Of a DNA stretch of 64,000 nucleotides, positions 23,613-32,256 are shown in pieces. The DNA lies in assembly GCF_030012215.1 (NCBI RefSeq), contig NZ_JASCXX010000002.1, positions 1 to 64,000 on the forward strand, in the 5' to 3' direction. Source of the stretch: Anaerobaca lacustris. Lineage in GTDB: Bacteria > Planctomycetota > Phycisphaerae > Sedimentisphaerales > Anaerobacaceae. The translations under genes and the position numbers were made by a program. Position 1 is the first letter of the stretch. The number at the start of each line of letters is the position of its first letter. The notes under the pieces were generated by a model, which worked only from the letters and a program-made list of their open reading frames with translations, made no database searches and had not been told where the DNA came from.

Positions 23613-26600
23613 ATGGATGTCGCCACAAATCGAACGCGGAAAGAGAAACGCAGCCCCCACGGGTACCCTCCCGGTTCCCGTCTGGCTGCAATGGGACAGT
23701 TGTCGAGCCTCGACGGCGCGGTGCTGACGATGTTTGCTCTGTCCTTCGGACCGCTGACACGGAACGATCTGGTCGCCGCCCTCAAGCAGGCGGGCTTTGC
23801 CATGCCCGACGGCTCGGCCATTGCCGCGGTGAAGCTCGGGCCTTCCGTTCGGGTGCTTCGACAGAAGGGTTGGATTGTCGAGCGCGGCGGCAATACGCCC
23901 GAGTGTCCCGCCGACGTCCGTGCCGATGCGATCGAGGTCGCCCGGGCCAGGGGCGAGCTGCGCCGTCTGGGAGACGGTTTGCGAAGAGCCGTGCCGGCGG
24001 AGCTGACGCTCGATTCCTGGGAATATCGGTGGCGCCGGCAGCGTTTCAAGTCGTTCTCTCACGCCTGCCGGGATGCGTTTCTGGCCTTGGAGAGAGCCGA
24101 TCACGGTGCGTTGGATCGCCTGGCCCAGCTTTGCCAACAGGACGAGCGCGTGCAATCGTTGGTCCACGTGCTCCTTGAGGTCTGCGGCGATCCGTTCCGG
24201 CCCGAATACATCGATCGCGCCGGTCCCTATCGCAATGATCTATTGTATGGCATCTTGCGATTTGCCGTGTACAACCTCGATCTGGAAAGCCCCGTCTTCG
24301 CCTACACACGGTCCAAAGCGATGACCGAGCGTGATTCCTTTGAGAAATCCACCCTGGAGATCTGCGTCAACCACGTTGCCGAGCGGGATATCCTGGCCGG
24401 GGATTTCGCCGGGGCGCGGGCACTGCTCGACACGTACGCCGACCTGGACACCCACATCATTCGGGGGACGCTGGAACTGCTCTGCGGCGACCTGCCTGCG
24501 GCCCGCCTGGCGTACCAGCGGGCGGTGCAGCACGCGGGAAAGACCAAACGAGATCAGATGGCGTATCTTGGGAGCCTCCCCGGACTGTTGCACGTGTTGC
24601 TTCTCGTCCAGTCCGAGTCGCCACCGACATCGGGGCAGGATCGTCGCCAGGCCCGGACCTGGCTGGGATGGGTCCTCAAGGGCGGATCCCATGCTCCCTA
24701 CTACGGCGCCTACTTCTTTCTGGATGCCCTTCTGTCTTTCTATGAGGGCGGTGCGACGCCGGGCGGGCCTGCCTGGCGCCCGTCGCATCGCCAGGGGCCG
24801 TCCCTGGTATGTCTGGCCACGTGCCTTATGCAGATGATGTACAGTCTCTACGCCTCGGATGCCCAGGCCCTCAAGGCCCGTAACGGCGCAGCGATGGCGG
24901 ATGTGGAGAGCCTGCTCGACCAATGGGACCAACGGGGCGCCCGCTGGCCTGTGATGCAACTGTCGCGACTGATGGACCGGCTCGGCGTGGCGCTGCCGCA
25001 GTACGCGGCCCGGGCCGAGTCGTTCTTCGCGCAGAGTCCGGCACGGGACCTGTCCGAACTCTGGACCGTCAAGGAGATGTGGGAAAGCCAGATCGGCGCC
25101 CTGGAGCAACTCGTGCAGGAAAGCGAGTCGTCGGCCGGCGAGGTGGCTCAGAATACGCGTCGCCTGGGTTGGAGACTTTCGGATGCCGGGGAAGGCATGA
25201 TTCTGGTCACGCCGGTCGAGCAGAAGCGCACCAAAAAGGGTTCCTGGACGGGCGGTCGCGAGGTGGCCCTGCACCGACTGATGAGTCCTGAGATCAGCGG
25301 ATTGGATTACCTGACCGATCAGGACAAGGCGACCCTGGCGGGCGCCGCCGGGCGGCGCTCGGGCGGGTATTATAGCTACAACTACGCTGTGGACCTGAAC
25401 CCCGGCCCGGTTCTGCAACACCTGGCGGGCCATACGAACGTCTTCTGGGAGGGCGCTCCGGACATTCCGGTGGAGATCGTCCGAGGCACGCCGGAAGTGC
25501 GTATCGTGCCCAAGGGCCAGAAGCTCAACATTACGATGGACCCTTACCCCGATCCCTACTACTGCGATGGCGTCTGGGCCATCGAGAGGGAATCCGCGAG
25601 CCGGCTGCGAATCGTCAAGTTCGATTCGGTGCACCGGAAGATGGCCGAGATCCTCGGGCCGACCGGCGTGACGATCCCCAAGGACCGCTCGGAAGAGGCC
25701 CTCAAACGCCTGCAAGGATTGTCCCGGCACGTTGCGATCCAGTCCAATGTGGCGTTGGCCGGCGAGGAGGCCGAGGCGGTCGAGCCGGACTGTCGGCCGC
25801 GACTGCGCTTGCAGCGGTTCGCAGAGGGTTTGCAGGTCCAGATGGTTGTCGTTCCCCTGGGCGGCGAATCGCAGCGGGCGTTTACGCCCGGTGCGGGCAA
25901 TTCGCACCTGCTCGAATCCGTTGCCGGGCGGACCGTCCAGGCCCGCCGCAATCTCAAAGCGGAGGCCGCCTGCGCTGCGGAGGCGGTTGCTGCCGTTGCG
26001 ATGCTGGAGGCGGGAGCGGATTGCGACTACACGTGGACGTTCGGCGATCCCCTCGAGGCGCTCGAGCTGTTGGAACAACTGCAGGGCATCTCGCCCGAAC
26101 TGCTGACGGTCGAGTGGCCCAAGGGCGATCCGATCACCGTACGGCCCGTCTCGGCCAAACAGTTCCAATTCTCGATCCGCTCGGCGCAGAGTTGGTTCGA
26201 GGTCGAGGCCGCCGTCCAGGTCGATCGGGACGTGATGATCAAGATGCAGACGCTCCTCGACCAGATCGAGAGCGCCAATGGTCGGTTCATCGCCATCGGC
26301 AAGGACCAGTACATCGCGCTGACGCGCCAGCTCCGAAAGCAGTTGCAGGGGCTCTCGATGAGCGGCCAGCCCGTGCGCAAAGGCGGGGCCCTTCGCATTC
26401 ATCCACTGGCGGCGATTGCTCTGGAGCAGTGGAAAGACGAGGTGGGCCGGTTCAAGGCCGATGCGGCATTCCACGACTGGGTCGAGCGGTTCCGCGCGAT
26501 CGAATCGTATCAGGCGGAGATTCCCTCGACGCTCCAGGCCACGCTGCGGCCCTACCAAGAGCACGGGTTCCTCTGGCTGGCTCGCCTGGCCGAATGGGGC

Positions 26601-27926
26601 GCCGGCGGCTGCCTGGCCGACGACATGGGCCTGGGCAAGACCATCGAGGCCCTGGCGCTGATCCTGCACCGGGCGGCGCGAGGGCCGACGCTGGTGGTGG
26701 CGCCCACGAGCGTTTGCGCCAACTGGGTCAATGAGACGCAGCGGTTCGCTCCGACGCTTCGCCCGATTCGGTTCGGGATCGACGATCGCGGCCGTCGCGG
26801 GCAAGTGCTGGAGAACGTCGGGCCGTTCGATCTGGTGATCTGCTCCTATACGCTGCTTCAGCAGGAGGCCGACGCGATCAAGGACGTGCACTTCGCGACG
26901 ATCGTGCTGGACGAGGCGCAGGCGATTAAGAACGCCGCGACGAAACGCTCTTCGGCGGCGATGAACCTGACGGCTGGTTTCCGCATGATCTGTACGGGCA
27001 CGCCCATCGAGAACCGCCTTTCCGAGCTGTGGAACCTGTTTCGATTCATCAATCCCGGCCTGCTTGGCTCCGAGGATCGCTTCCGCGACCGGTTCGTGCG
27101 GCCCATCGAGATCGATCGCGATTCTTCCGCGCGCGCGACGCTCAAGGCCCTGGTCCAGCCGTTCATCCTGAGGCGCACCAAATCGCAGGTGCTCGAAGAC
27201 CTGCCCGCGCGCACCGAGGTGATGCGACTGGTGGAGCTGACCGAAGAGGAACGGGCCCTGCACGAGTCGCTGCGCCGCCGGGCGCTGGAGCGGCTCGAAG
27301 GGGTTCGTGACATGGACAAGGGCCAGGCCCATATCCAGGTGCTGGCCGAGCTGATGAAGCTGCGGCGCTGTTGCTGCAACCCGCGTCTGGTGGTCCCGGA
27401 CTGCGGCCTGCCCGGCTCGAAGTTGGAGGCCTTTGCCGAGCTGGTCGACGAGCTGCTCGACAACCAGCACAAGGCCCTGGTCTTCTCGCAATTCGTCGAT
27501 CACCTGAGCCTGCTGCGCGAGCACCTCGACGCGAGGAAGATTCGCTATCAGTATCTCGACGGCAGCACACCCGCCCGGACGCGGCAGAAACGCATCGACG
27601 CCTTCCAGAATGGCGACGGCGACCTGTTCCTGATCTCGCTGAAGGCCGGGGGGCTTGGTCTGAACCTGACCGCCGCTGACTATGTGATTCACATGGACCC
27701 GTGGTGGAACCCCGCCGTCGAGGACCAGGCCAGTGACCGGGCCCACCGCATCGGCCAGACCCGTCCGGTGACCGTCTACCGCCTCGTCGCCGCCGAGACC
27801 ATCGAGGAGAAGATCGTCCAGCTCCACCACGCCAAGCGCGACCTGGCCGATTCCCTGCTCGAAGGCACCGACGCCGCACACGCCCTGACCGCCGACGACC
27901 TCATCAACCTGCTCCGAACCCGCTGA
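23613..27926 (+). CDS. Very large SNF2-family DEAD/DEAH-type ATPase
   Basis: In this 1437-residue protein, residues about 985-1437 form a full SNF2 motor. Walker A is CLADDMGLGKTIEALALI (about 1000) and Walker B is VLDEAQAIKN (about 1099). Then come TGTPIENRLSELW and the C-terminal lobe with KALVFSQFVDHL, LKAGGLGLNLTAADYV and DRAHRIGQTRPV. Such motors translocate on double-stranded DNA and remodel protein-DNA complexes. The first 980 residues are mostly helical and acidic, with no domain I can name. They probably provide target recognition. AAGGAG lies 11 bp before the chosen ATG. The BrnT/BrnA pair follows. Confidence 0.92.
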   Translation: MDVATNRTRKEKRSPHGYPPGSRLAAMGQLSSLDGAVLTMFALSFGPLTRNDLVAALKQAGFAMPDGSAIAAVKLGPSVRVLRQKGWIVERGGNTPECPADVRADAIEVARARGELRRLGDGLRRAVPAELTLDSWEYRWRRQRFKSFSHACRDAFLALERADHGALDRLAQLCQQDERVQSLVHVLLEVCGDPFRPEYIDRAGPYRNDLLYGILRFAVYNLDLESPVFAYTRSKAMTERDSFEKSTLEICVNHVAERDILAGDFAGARALLDTYADLDTHIIRGTLELLCGDLPAARLAYQRAVQHAGKTKRDQMAYLGSLPGLLHVLLLVQSESPPTSGQDRRQARTWLGWVLKGGSHAPYYGAYFFLDALLSFYEGGATPGGPAWRPSHRQGPSLVCLATCLMQMMYSLYASDAQALKARNGAAMADVESLLDQWDQRGARWPVMQLSRLMDRLGVALPQYAARAESFFAQSPARDLSELWTVKEMWESQIGALEQLVQESESSAGEVAQNTRRLGWRLSDAGEGMILVTPVEQKRTKKGSWTGGREVALHRLMSPEISGLDYLTDQDKATLAGAAGRRSGGYYSYNYAVDLNPGPVLQHLAGHTNVFWEGAPDIPVEIVRGTPEVRIVPKGQKLNITMDPYPDPYYCDGVWAIERESASRLRIVKFDSVHRKMAEILGPTGVTIPKDRSEEALKRLQGLSRHVAIQSNVALAGEEAEAVEPDCRPRLRLQRFAEGLQVQMVVVPLGGESQRAFTPGAGNSHLLESVAGRTVQARRNLKAEAACAAEAVAAVAMLEAGADCDYTWTFGDPLEALELLEQLQGISPELLTVEWPKGDPITVRPVSAKQFQFSIRSAQSWFEVEAAVQVDRDVMIKMQTLLDQIESANGRFIAIGKDQYIALTRQLRKQLQGLSMSGQPVRKGGALRIHPLAAIALEQWKDEVGRFKADAAFHDWVERFRAIESYQAEIPSTLQATLRPYQEHGFLWLARLAEWGAGGCLADDMGLGKTIEALALILHRAARGPTLVVAPTSVCANWVNETQRFAPTLRPIRFGIDDRGRRGQVLENVGPFDLVICSYTLLQQEADAIKDVHFATIVLDEAQAIKNAATKRSSAAMNLTAGFRMICTGTPIENRLSELWNLFRFINPGLLGSEDRFRDRFVRPIEIDRDSSARATLKALVQPFILRRTKSQVLEDLPARTEVMRLVELTEEERALHESLRRRALERLEGVRDMDKGQAHIQVLAELMKLRRCCCNPRLVVPDCGLPGSKLEAFAELVDELLDNQHKALVFSQFVDHLSLLREHLDARKIRYQYLDGSTPARTRQKRIDAFQNGDGDLFLISLKAGGLGLNLTAADYVIHMDPWWNPAVEDQASDRAHRIGQTRPVTVYRLVAAETIEEKIVQLHHAKRDLADSLLEGTDAAHALTADDLINLLRTR

Positions 27927-27963
27927 TGCCAATGTAACGGCAGCATTCCAGAGGATGACCATA

Positions 27964-27992
27964 TTGACAGTTGGCCAGTTTCACGGCACAAT
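27964..27992 (+). promoter_or_regulatory. Promoter of brnT/brnA, probably leaderless
   Basis: A perfect -35 TTGACA (27964-27969), a 17-bp spacer and a weak -10 CACAAT (27987-27992) end 8 bp before the ATG at 28001. Transcription would start at or next to the start codon, and no ribosome binding site is visible. Confidence 0.6.
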
Positions 27993-28000
27993 CGGCATCC

Positions 28001-28285
28001 ATGAAGATCAGGGGAGTCATCTGGCTGGATTCGGTCATTGAGAAGGTTGAGAGTAAGCATGGTGTCTCCTGCGAGGAAGTGCGTCAGATTCTTCGAGGAC
28101 ATGCATCATTCCGCTTTGTGGAGAAAGGCCATCGTCGCGGTGAGAACGTGTATGCCGCTCTTGGCCGGACCGAGGCAGGCAGGTATTTGGTTGTGTTCTT
28201 CGTCCAAAAGCCGGATCATCGAGCGTTGATCTTGACGGCGCGCGATATGACGGTAACCGAGAGAAAACGCCATGAAAGAAAGTAG
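28001..28285 (+). CDS. BrnT-like toxin
   Basis: The 94-residue protein has the RelE-fold BrnT layout: MKIRGVIWLDSVIEKVESKH, a FRFVEKGHRRGENVYAALG core with the basic residues of the presumed active site, and GRYLVVFFVQKPD, then ALILTARDMT. BrnT toxins inhibit translation by cutting RNA. The ATG at 28001 is used with no ribosome binding site, consistent with the promoter 8 bp upstream. Its end overlaps the start of the BrnA-like gene by 14 bases, toxin first, as in other brnTA operons. Confidence 0.82.
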   Translation: MKIRGVIWLDSVIEKVESKHGVSCEEVRQILRGHASFRFVEKGHRRGENVYAALGRTEAGRYLVVFFVQKPDHRALILTARDMTVTERKRHERK

Positions 28286-28580
28286 CGAAAAGAAGAGACG
28301 CGTCACTCGCAGGAAGAGCAGTGTCTCCGAGGCACGGACGTATGCCGAGATTGGAGATTTCTGGGATGAGCATGACTTGTCGGACTACTGGGACGCGACT
28401 CGGTTTATTCGCGTCGATGTCGAGCTTGAATCCGAGGAGTCCCTCTATGCCGTCGAAAAAGGCTTGTCGGATACGATTCGCCGCGCTGCGAAAGAGAGGG
28501 GTGTTTCTCCCCACACACTAATCAACCTCTGGCTTCAGGAGAAGGTCCAGAAGCTCAAACTGGGGCCCGGACGCGGGTAG
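28272..28580 (+). CDS. BrnA/CopG-type antitoxin
   Basis: The 102-residue protein has a very basic start and EIGDFWDEHDLSDYWDA, the linker that contacts BrnT-type toxins. A ribbon-helix-helix region follows (RFIRVDVELE, then AKERGVSPHTLINLWLQEK) for DNA binding. Together with the overlapping toxin gene it should form an autoregulated toxin-antitoxin pair. Confidence 0.85.
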   Translation: MKESSEKKRRVTRRKSSVSEARTYAEIGDFWDEHDLSDYWDATRFIRVDVELESEESLYAVEKGLSDTIRRAAKERGVSPHTLINLWLQEKVQKLKLGPGRG

Positions 28581-28675
28581 AACAGCGGGCTGGTGCACGT
28601 CGGGGCACTTGGTGTCTTCACAGATGCCGGAATGAGCGACCAACGGGTGTTGTCATGCCTGAGAAGGAGGATTCC

Positions 28676-30196
28676 ATGCAAACGAATCGACGCGAGTTTC
28701 TGAGAATGACGGCGGCGGCAGCCTTGTCGGCGGGGCTGGGTGCGGGACAGACACGAGCAGCCGGCGGCGGCAGGGCGATTCCGCGATGGCGGGGGTTCAA
28801 CCTGCTGGAGAAGTTCTATCGCAACGACCCGTTCCGCGAGAGCGACTTTCAGTGGATCAGCGAATGGGGCTTCGACTTCGTTCGTCTGCCGATGGACTAC
28901 CGGCAATGGACCGATGCCAACGATCCGTACGCGCTGAAGGAGCCGGTGCTCGAACACATCGATCGGGCCATCGAGCTTGGCCGCAAGTATGGAATCCACG
29001 TCTCCTTGAATCTGCACAATGCGCCGGGATATAGCGTCAATGCGGCCGCCAAACACACGCTGAACCTGTGGAACGACGCCGAGGCCCAGAAGCAATTCGC
29101 GTTTCAATGGTCCAGCTTCGCGCAGCGATATCGGAGCATCCCGCCGGCGCAACTGAGCTTCAACCTCGTCAACGAGCCGGCGAATATCGACGAGGCCAGC
29201 TACGTCCAGGCGGTGCGCGGGGCCATCGACGGCATTCGCGCGGCCGATCCCGACCGGCTGATCATCACGGACGGCCTGAACTGGGGCCGCGATCCGGTCC
29301 GGTCGCTGGCCGCTGAGGGCGTCGCCCAGTCCACTCGCGGCTACGAGCCGTTCGGCCTGACGCACTATCGGGCAAGCTGGGCCAACGGAGACCGGTTCCC
29401 CCTGCCGCAATGGCCGGTCCCGCAGGTCAACGGCCATCTGCACGGTCCGGGCAATCGCGAGTTGCACTCGTCGCTGGTCATCGAGGGCCGCTTCGAGCGG
29501 GAGACGGTCCTGCGCGTTCGCGTGGGCCAGGTCTCCACTCGCGCGCGTCTGCGCGTGCAGGCGGACGACCAGACGATCTTCGAGAAGGACTTCCGGCCGG
29601 GAGCGGGAACGGGCGAATGGAAAGAGGTCGTCTTCGCAGAGCAATGGAATACCTATCAGAACATCTACGATCGTGACTACACGGCGGTGGTGCCGGCCGG
29701 CACGAAGCTCGTGCGACTGACCAACGCCGACGGCGACTGGCTCACACTCAGAGAGATCGGCCTGCGTCCGACCGGGGCGCAGGATGAGCCGGAACACGTC
29801 TTGAAGATAACGGACACGACGTGGGGCCGGCCGACACGGGAGCCGGTGAAATACGATCCGACCGGCGACAGCTCGGCCTTCATCGCCCCGCGAATGCAGG
29901 ACCGCCGGTGGCTATATGAGGACCGCGCGCTGCCCTGGAAGAAGGTCGCCGATTCCGGCGTGGGCGTGCACGTGGGCGAGTGGGGGGCGTACCGGTATAC
30001 GCCGCACGACGTCGTGCTCCGTTGGGCCCGCGACCAACTCTCCGTCTGGGCCGAGGCCGGTTTCGGCTGGGCCCTCTGGAACTTCCGTGGCTCGTTCGGC
30101 ATCCTCGATTCCGACCGGGCCGACGTCCAATACGAGGACTTCCGAGGCCGCAAGCTCGACCGCAAGTTCCTCACCCTGCTGCGCGAATTTGCCTGA
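28676..30196 (+). CDS. Tat-exported GH5-type glycoside hydrolase
   Basis: The 506-residue protein has a twin-arginine signal (NRREFLRMTAAAALSAGLGA). The (beta/alpha)8 glycosidase carries the GH5 acid/base Glu in FNLVNEPAN (E167) and a nucleophile candidate in HVGEWGAYR (E435). A beta-sandwich of about 120 residues (roughly 245-365) is inserted between the two halves of the barrel, which is unusual and may bind carbohydrate. It would hydrolyse a beta-glucan or mannan-type polymer outside the cytoplasmic membrane. GAGAAGGAGG lies 5 bp before the ATG. It faces the GH97 gene with only 17 bp between stops. Confidence 0.88.
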   Translation: MQTNRREFLRMTAAAALSAGLGAGQTRAAGGGRAIPRWRGFNLLEKFYRNDPFRESDFQWISEWGFDFVRLPMDYRQWTDANDPYALKEPVLEHIDRAIELGRKYGIHVSLNLHNAPGYSVNAAAKHTLNLWNDAEAQKQFAFQWSSFAQRYRSIPPAQLSFNLVNEPANIDEASYVQAVRGAIDGIRAADPDRLIITDGLNWGRDPVRSLAAEGVAQSTRGYEPFGLTHYRASWANGDRFPLPQWPVPQVNGHLHGPGNRELHSSLVIEGRFERETVLRVRVGQVSTRARLRVQADDQTIFEKDFRPGAGTGEWKEVVFAEQWNTYQNIYDRDYTAVVPAGTKLVRLTNADGDWLTLREIGLRPTGAQDEPEHVLKITDTTWGRPTREPVKYDPTGDSSAFIAPRMQDRRWLYEDRALPWKKVADSGVGVHVGEWGAYRYTPHDVVLRWARDQLSVWAEAGFGWALWNFRGSFGILDSDRADVQYEDFRGRKLDRKFLTLLREFA

Positions 30197-30213
30197 GGGG
30201 CTAAGGACTCTCC

Positions 30214-32202
30214 TCACGGGACCGTTGCCGGTTCAAGAATGACGGCCAGGCCGCCGCGAGGTTCCATCGCCACGTGCAGGACATCGGCGGCGGTCGCCTG
30301 CATCACCGTTCGCCGGGCATCCCGCAAGCCCTGAACGTCGGAGAAGAAGGTAGCGCGGTAGGGGACGCGCTCGTTGAGGAAATCGAGCGGCAACTCGACG
30401 AGCCGGGCGTTTTCGTCGTTCATGCCACCGATGAACCACCGGCGTCCGCTGCGTCGGGCGATGACGACGCAGTCGCCCGGCTCGGCTCGCAGGACGCGCA
30501 CGTCGTCCCAGACGGTCGGCACCTTTTCGAGAAACTCCATCTCCGGGCCGAACTGGTTGCGGCTGCCGTAGACGTTGCGCACCGATTGCCTCGCCCCGTG
30601 GTAGACCACGAGCTGGGCCATCTCGAACAGCTTGGTCCGGCCGTCCTGGCCGCTGTACAGCGTCGGTGTGTGGTCGTGGGCGCCGACCAGGTGCCGTGTG
30701 AACGGCAGCATCAGCTCGTGGGTCACCGGTGGGTTGGTCTCGCGCCCGCCGCCGCCTTCCTGGGTCAGCAGGTTGGGATAGGTGCGGCGCATCCCGTCGG
30801 CGATGTAGCCGTCGTGGATGTTCAGGACCAGCTTGTGTTCGGCCGCGATCGCGACGAGGTCCCGCAGCCACTGGATGTCCTCCTGGCTGTTGCAGGCGAC
30901 GAAGCCGGGCTTGAGCGCGGTGACGCCCCAGCTTGCGAGTGTCCGGAACACCAGATCGACGTCGTGATCGCCGTACGGTCTCAGCGTGCCGCCATTGACG
31001 TAGAGCGAGAGCCCGATGCCTTTGGACTTGCCGTAGCGGATGACCTCAGGCATGTCGAGGTCGATGTGGCTGAGCGAGCCGTAGAACCGCTCCATGAACT
31101 GCAGGTACGGCACGTAGCCGCTGGCGACGGTCGTGGGATTTCCGCTGGTGTTCTTGATCCAGTCGTGGCCTTCGAGCCGCTTGCGGGTGCTCTCGGGCAT
31201 GTGCTCCTTGAAGTGGGCGATGGCTTCGTCGCTCCACTTGCGTTCGGTGCCGTACCAGCTCCAGTCGATGTGGACGTAGCCGATGTTGTGCTCGGCGGCA
31301 AAGTCCATGTTCCGCTTGATGTTCTCCGTCTCGATGGGTCCGCTGCGGTCGATGAAGATGCCCGGCTCGATCCATGATGGGTCGTCGATCGCACACGGGG
31401 GGTTGAGGTTTTCGACGAGATATCGCCGCTCGATCAGTCCGGCGACATTCGGCGCCAGGATGAAGCCGCGCCAGGTGAGCGTCTGCGGCGTGGCCAGCGT
31501 GAGCTTGCCCTTGCGAAAGTGCGGCCGCAGCGTCCGTTCATCTTTCTGCTTCAGCACGCACGGGGGCTGGTTCGCCACGTGCGCTTCGAACAGCGACGCC
31601 ATCACGCCGTCGCCCAACTCGATGGTCAACGGGATCAGCACCGATTTGCATTCGCTGATCGGCGTGGGCGTCTCGCTGTAGTGCGCCTCGGTCCATGGGA
31701 TCGGATAGGCCCCGAAGTCGTCCGCAAAGCGAAACTCGGTGGCCTCGCTGGAAGCCGTTGTCCCGTCCAGCGCCGGCTGCGCGGGCAGCACATAGCGGAA
31801 CGCGACGCCCTCGTCGTAGGCGCGGAACTCGACGTGCAGACGACGCTTCGGCTCGGCCCGTTCCTGCAACTCGACGGTCAGGTGGTGGTAGCGATCGCGA
31901 ACGATCTCGCGTTCGCCGACGACCGGCTTCCAGCTCGTGTCGGCCGATCCGGTCTGCGTCCCGACGATCTCGAACGCGCCGAAGGGCCTCTCGTCGAGGT
32001 TCAGACCCAGCGCCGAATCGCGAATCAGGGCTTTGCCGGCGCAGGTCACGTCATACCGAGGCGCCCCATTGACGAGCGTCACCGACACCACGTTTCGGCC
32101 GTCGGGCGAGACGCACGTCATGATCTCGCCGGCCCGCCCGGAAACAGGTGCGAACACACACAGGAGCAGTAGTACGAGACGGACAAACGATGGGCGGGAC
32201 AT
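30214..32202 (-). CDS. Secreted GH97 alpha-glycosidase
   Basis: The 662-residue protein has a signal peptide (VRLVLLLLCVFAPVSGRA) and an N-terminal beta-supersandwich (SPDGRNVVSVTLVNG through about residue 260). A (beta/alpha)8 barrel with YVHIDWSWYG, ALKPGFV, LNIHDGYIADG and NLLTQEGGGG follows, then a C-terminal beta domain. GH97 enzymes are calcium-dependent exo-alpha-glucosidases or alpha-galactosidases; the substrate class cannot be set by eye. GGAG precedes the ATG at 32202. It lies 54 bp downstream of the beta-helix protein, in the same direction. Confidence 0.92.
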   Translation of the reverse strand: MSRPSFVRLVLLLLCVFAPVSGRAGEIMTCVSPDGRNVVSVTLVNGAPRYDVTCAGKALIRDSALGLNLDERPFGAFEIVGTQTGSADTSWKPVVGEREIVRDRYHHLTVELQERAEPKRRLHVEFRAYDEGVAFRYVLPAQPALDGTTASSEATEFRFADDFGAYPIPWTEAHYSETPTPISECKSVLIPLTIELGDGVMASLFEAHVANQPPCVLKQKDERTLRPHFRKGKLTLATPQTLTWRGFILAPNVAGLIERRYLVENLNPPCAIDDPSWIEPGIFIDRSGPIETENIKRNMDFAAEHNIGYVHIDWSWYGTERKWSDEAIAHFKEHMPESTRKRLEGHDWIKNTSGNPTTVASGYVPYLQFMERFYGSLSHIDLDMPEVIRYGKSKGIGLSLYVNGGTLRPYGDHDVDLVFRTLASWGVTALKPGFVACNSQEDIQWLRDLVAIAAEHKLVLNIHDGYIADGMRRTYPNLLTQEGGGGRETNPPVTHELMLPFTRHLVGAHDHTPTLYSGQDGRTKLFEMAQLVVYHGARQSVRNVYGSRNQFGPEMEFLEKVPTVWDDVRVLRAEPGDCVVIARRSGRRWFIGGMNDENARLVELPLDFLNERVPYRATFFSDVQGLRDARRTVMQATAADVLHVAMEPRGGLAVILEPATVP

Positions 32203-32256
32203 GGCTTCTCCAATGACGAAGTCCGGATGGTTCGTTTCGATGCCGCACATAGGGGA

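Noticed and set aside
24240-27962. 1240-codon open frame on the minus strand opposite the SNF2 gene
   Set aside because: It is the reverse-phase shadow of a GC-rich gene. The plus strand has a complete set of SNF2 motifs, while the minus translation is low-complexity, rich in Arg, Gly, Val and His, and has no domain.
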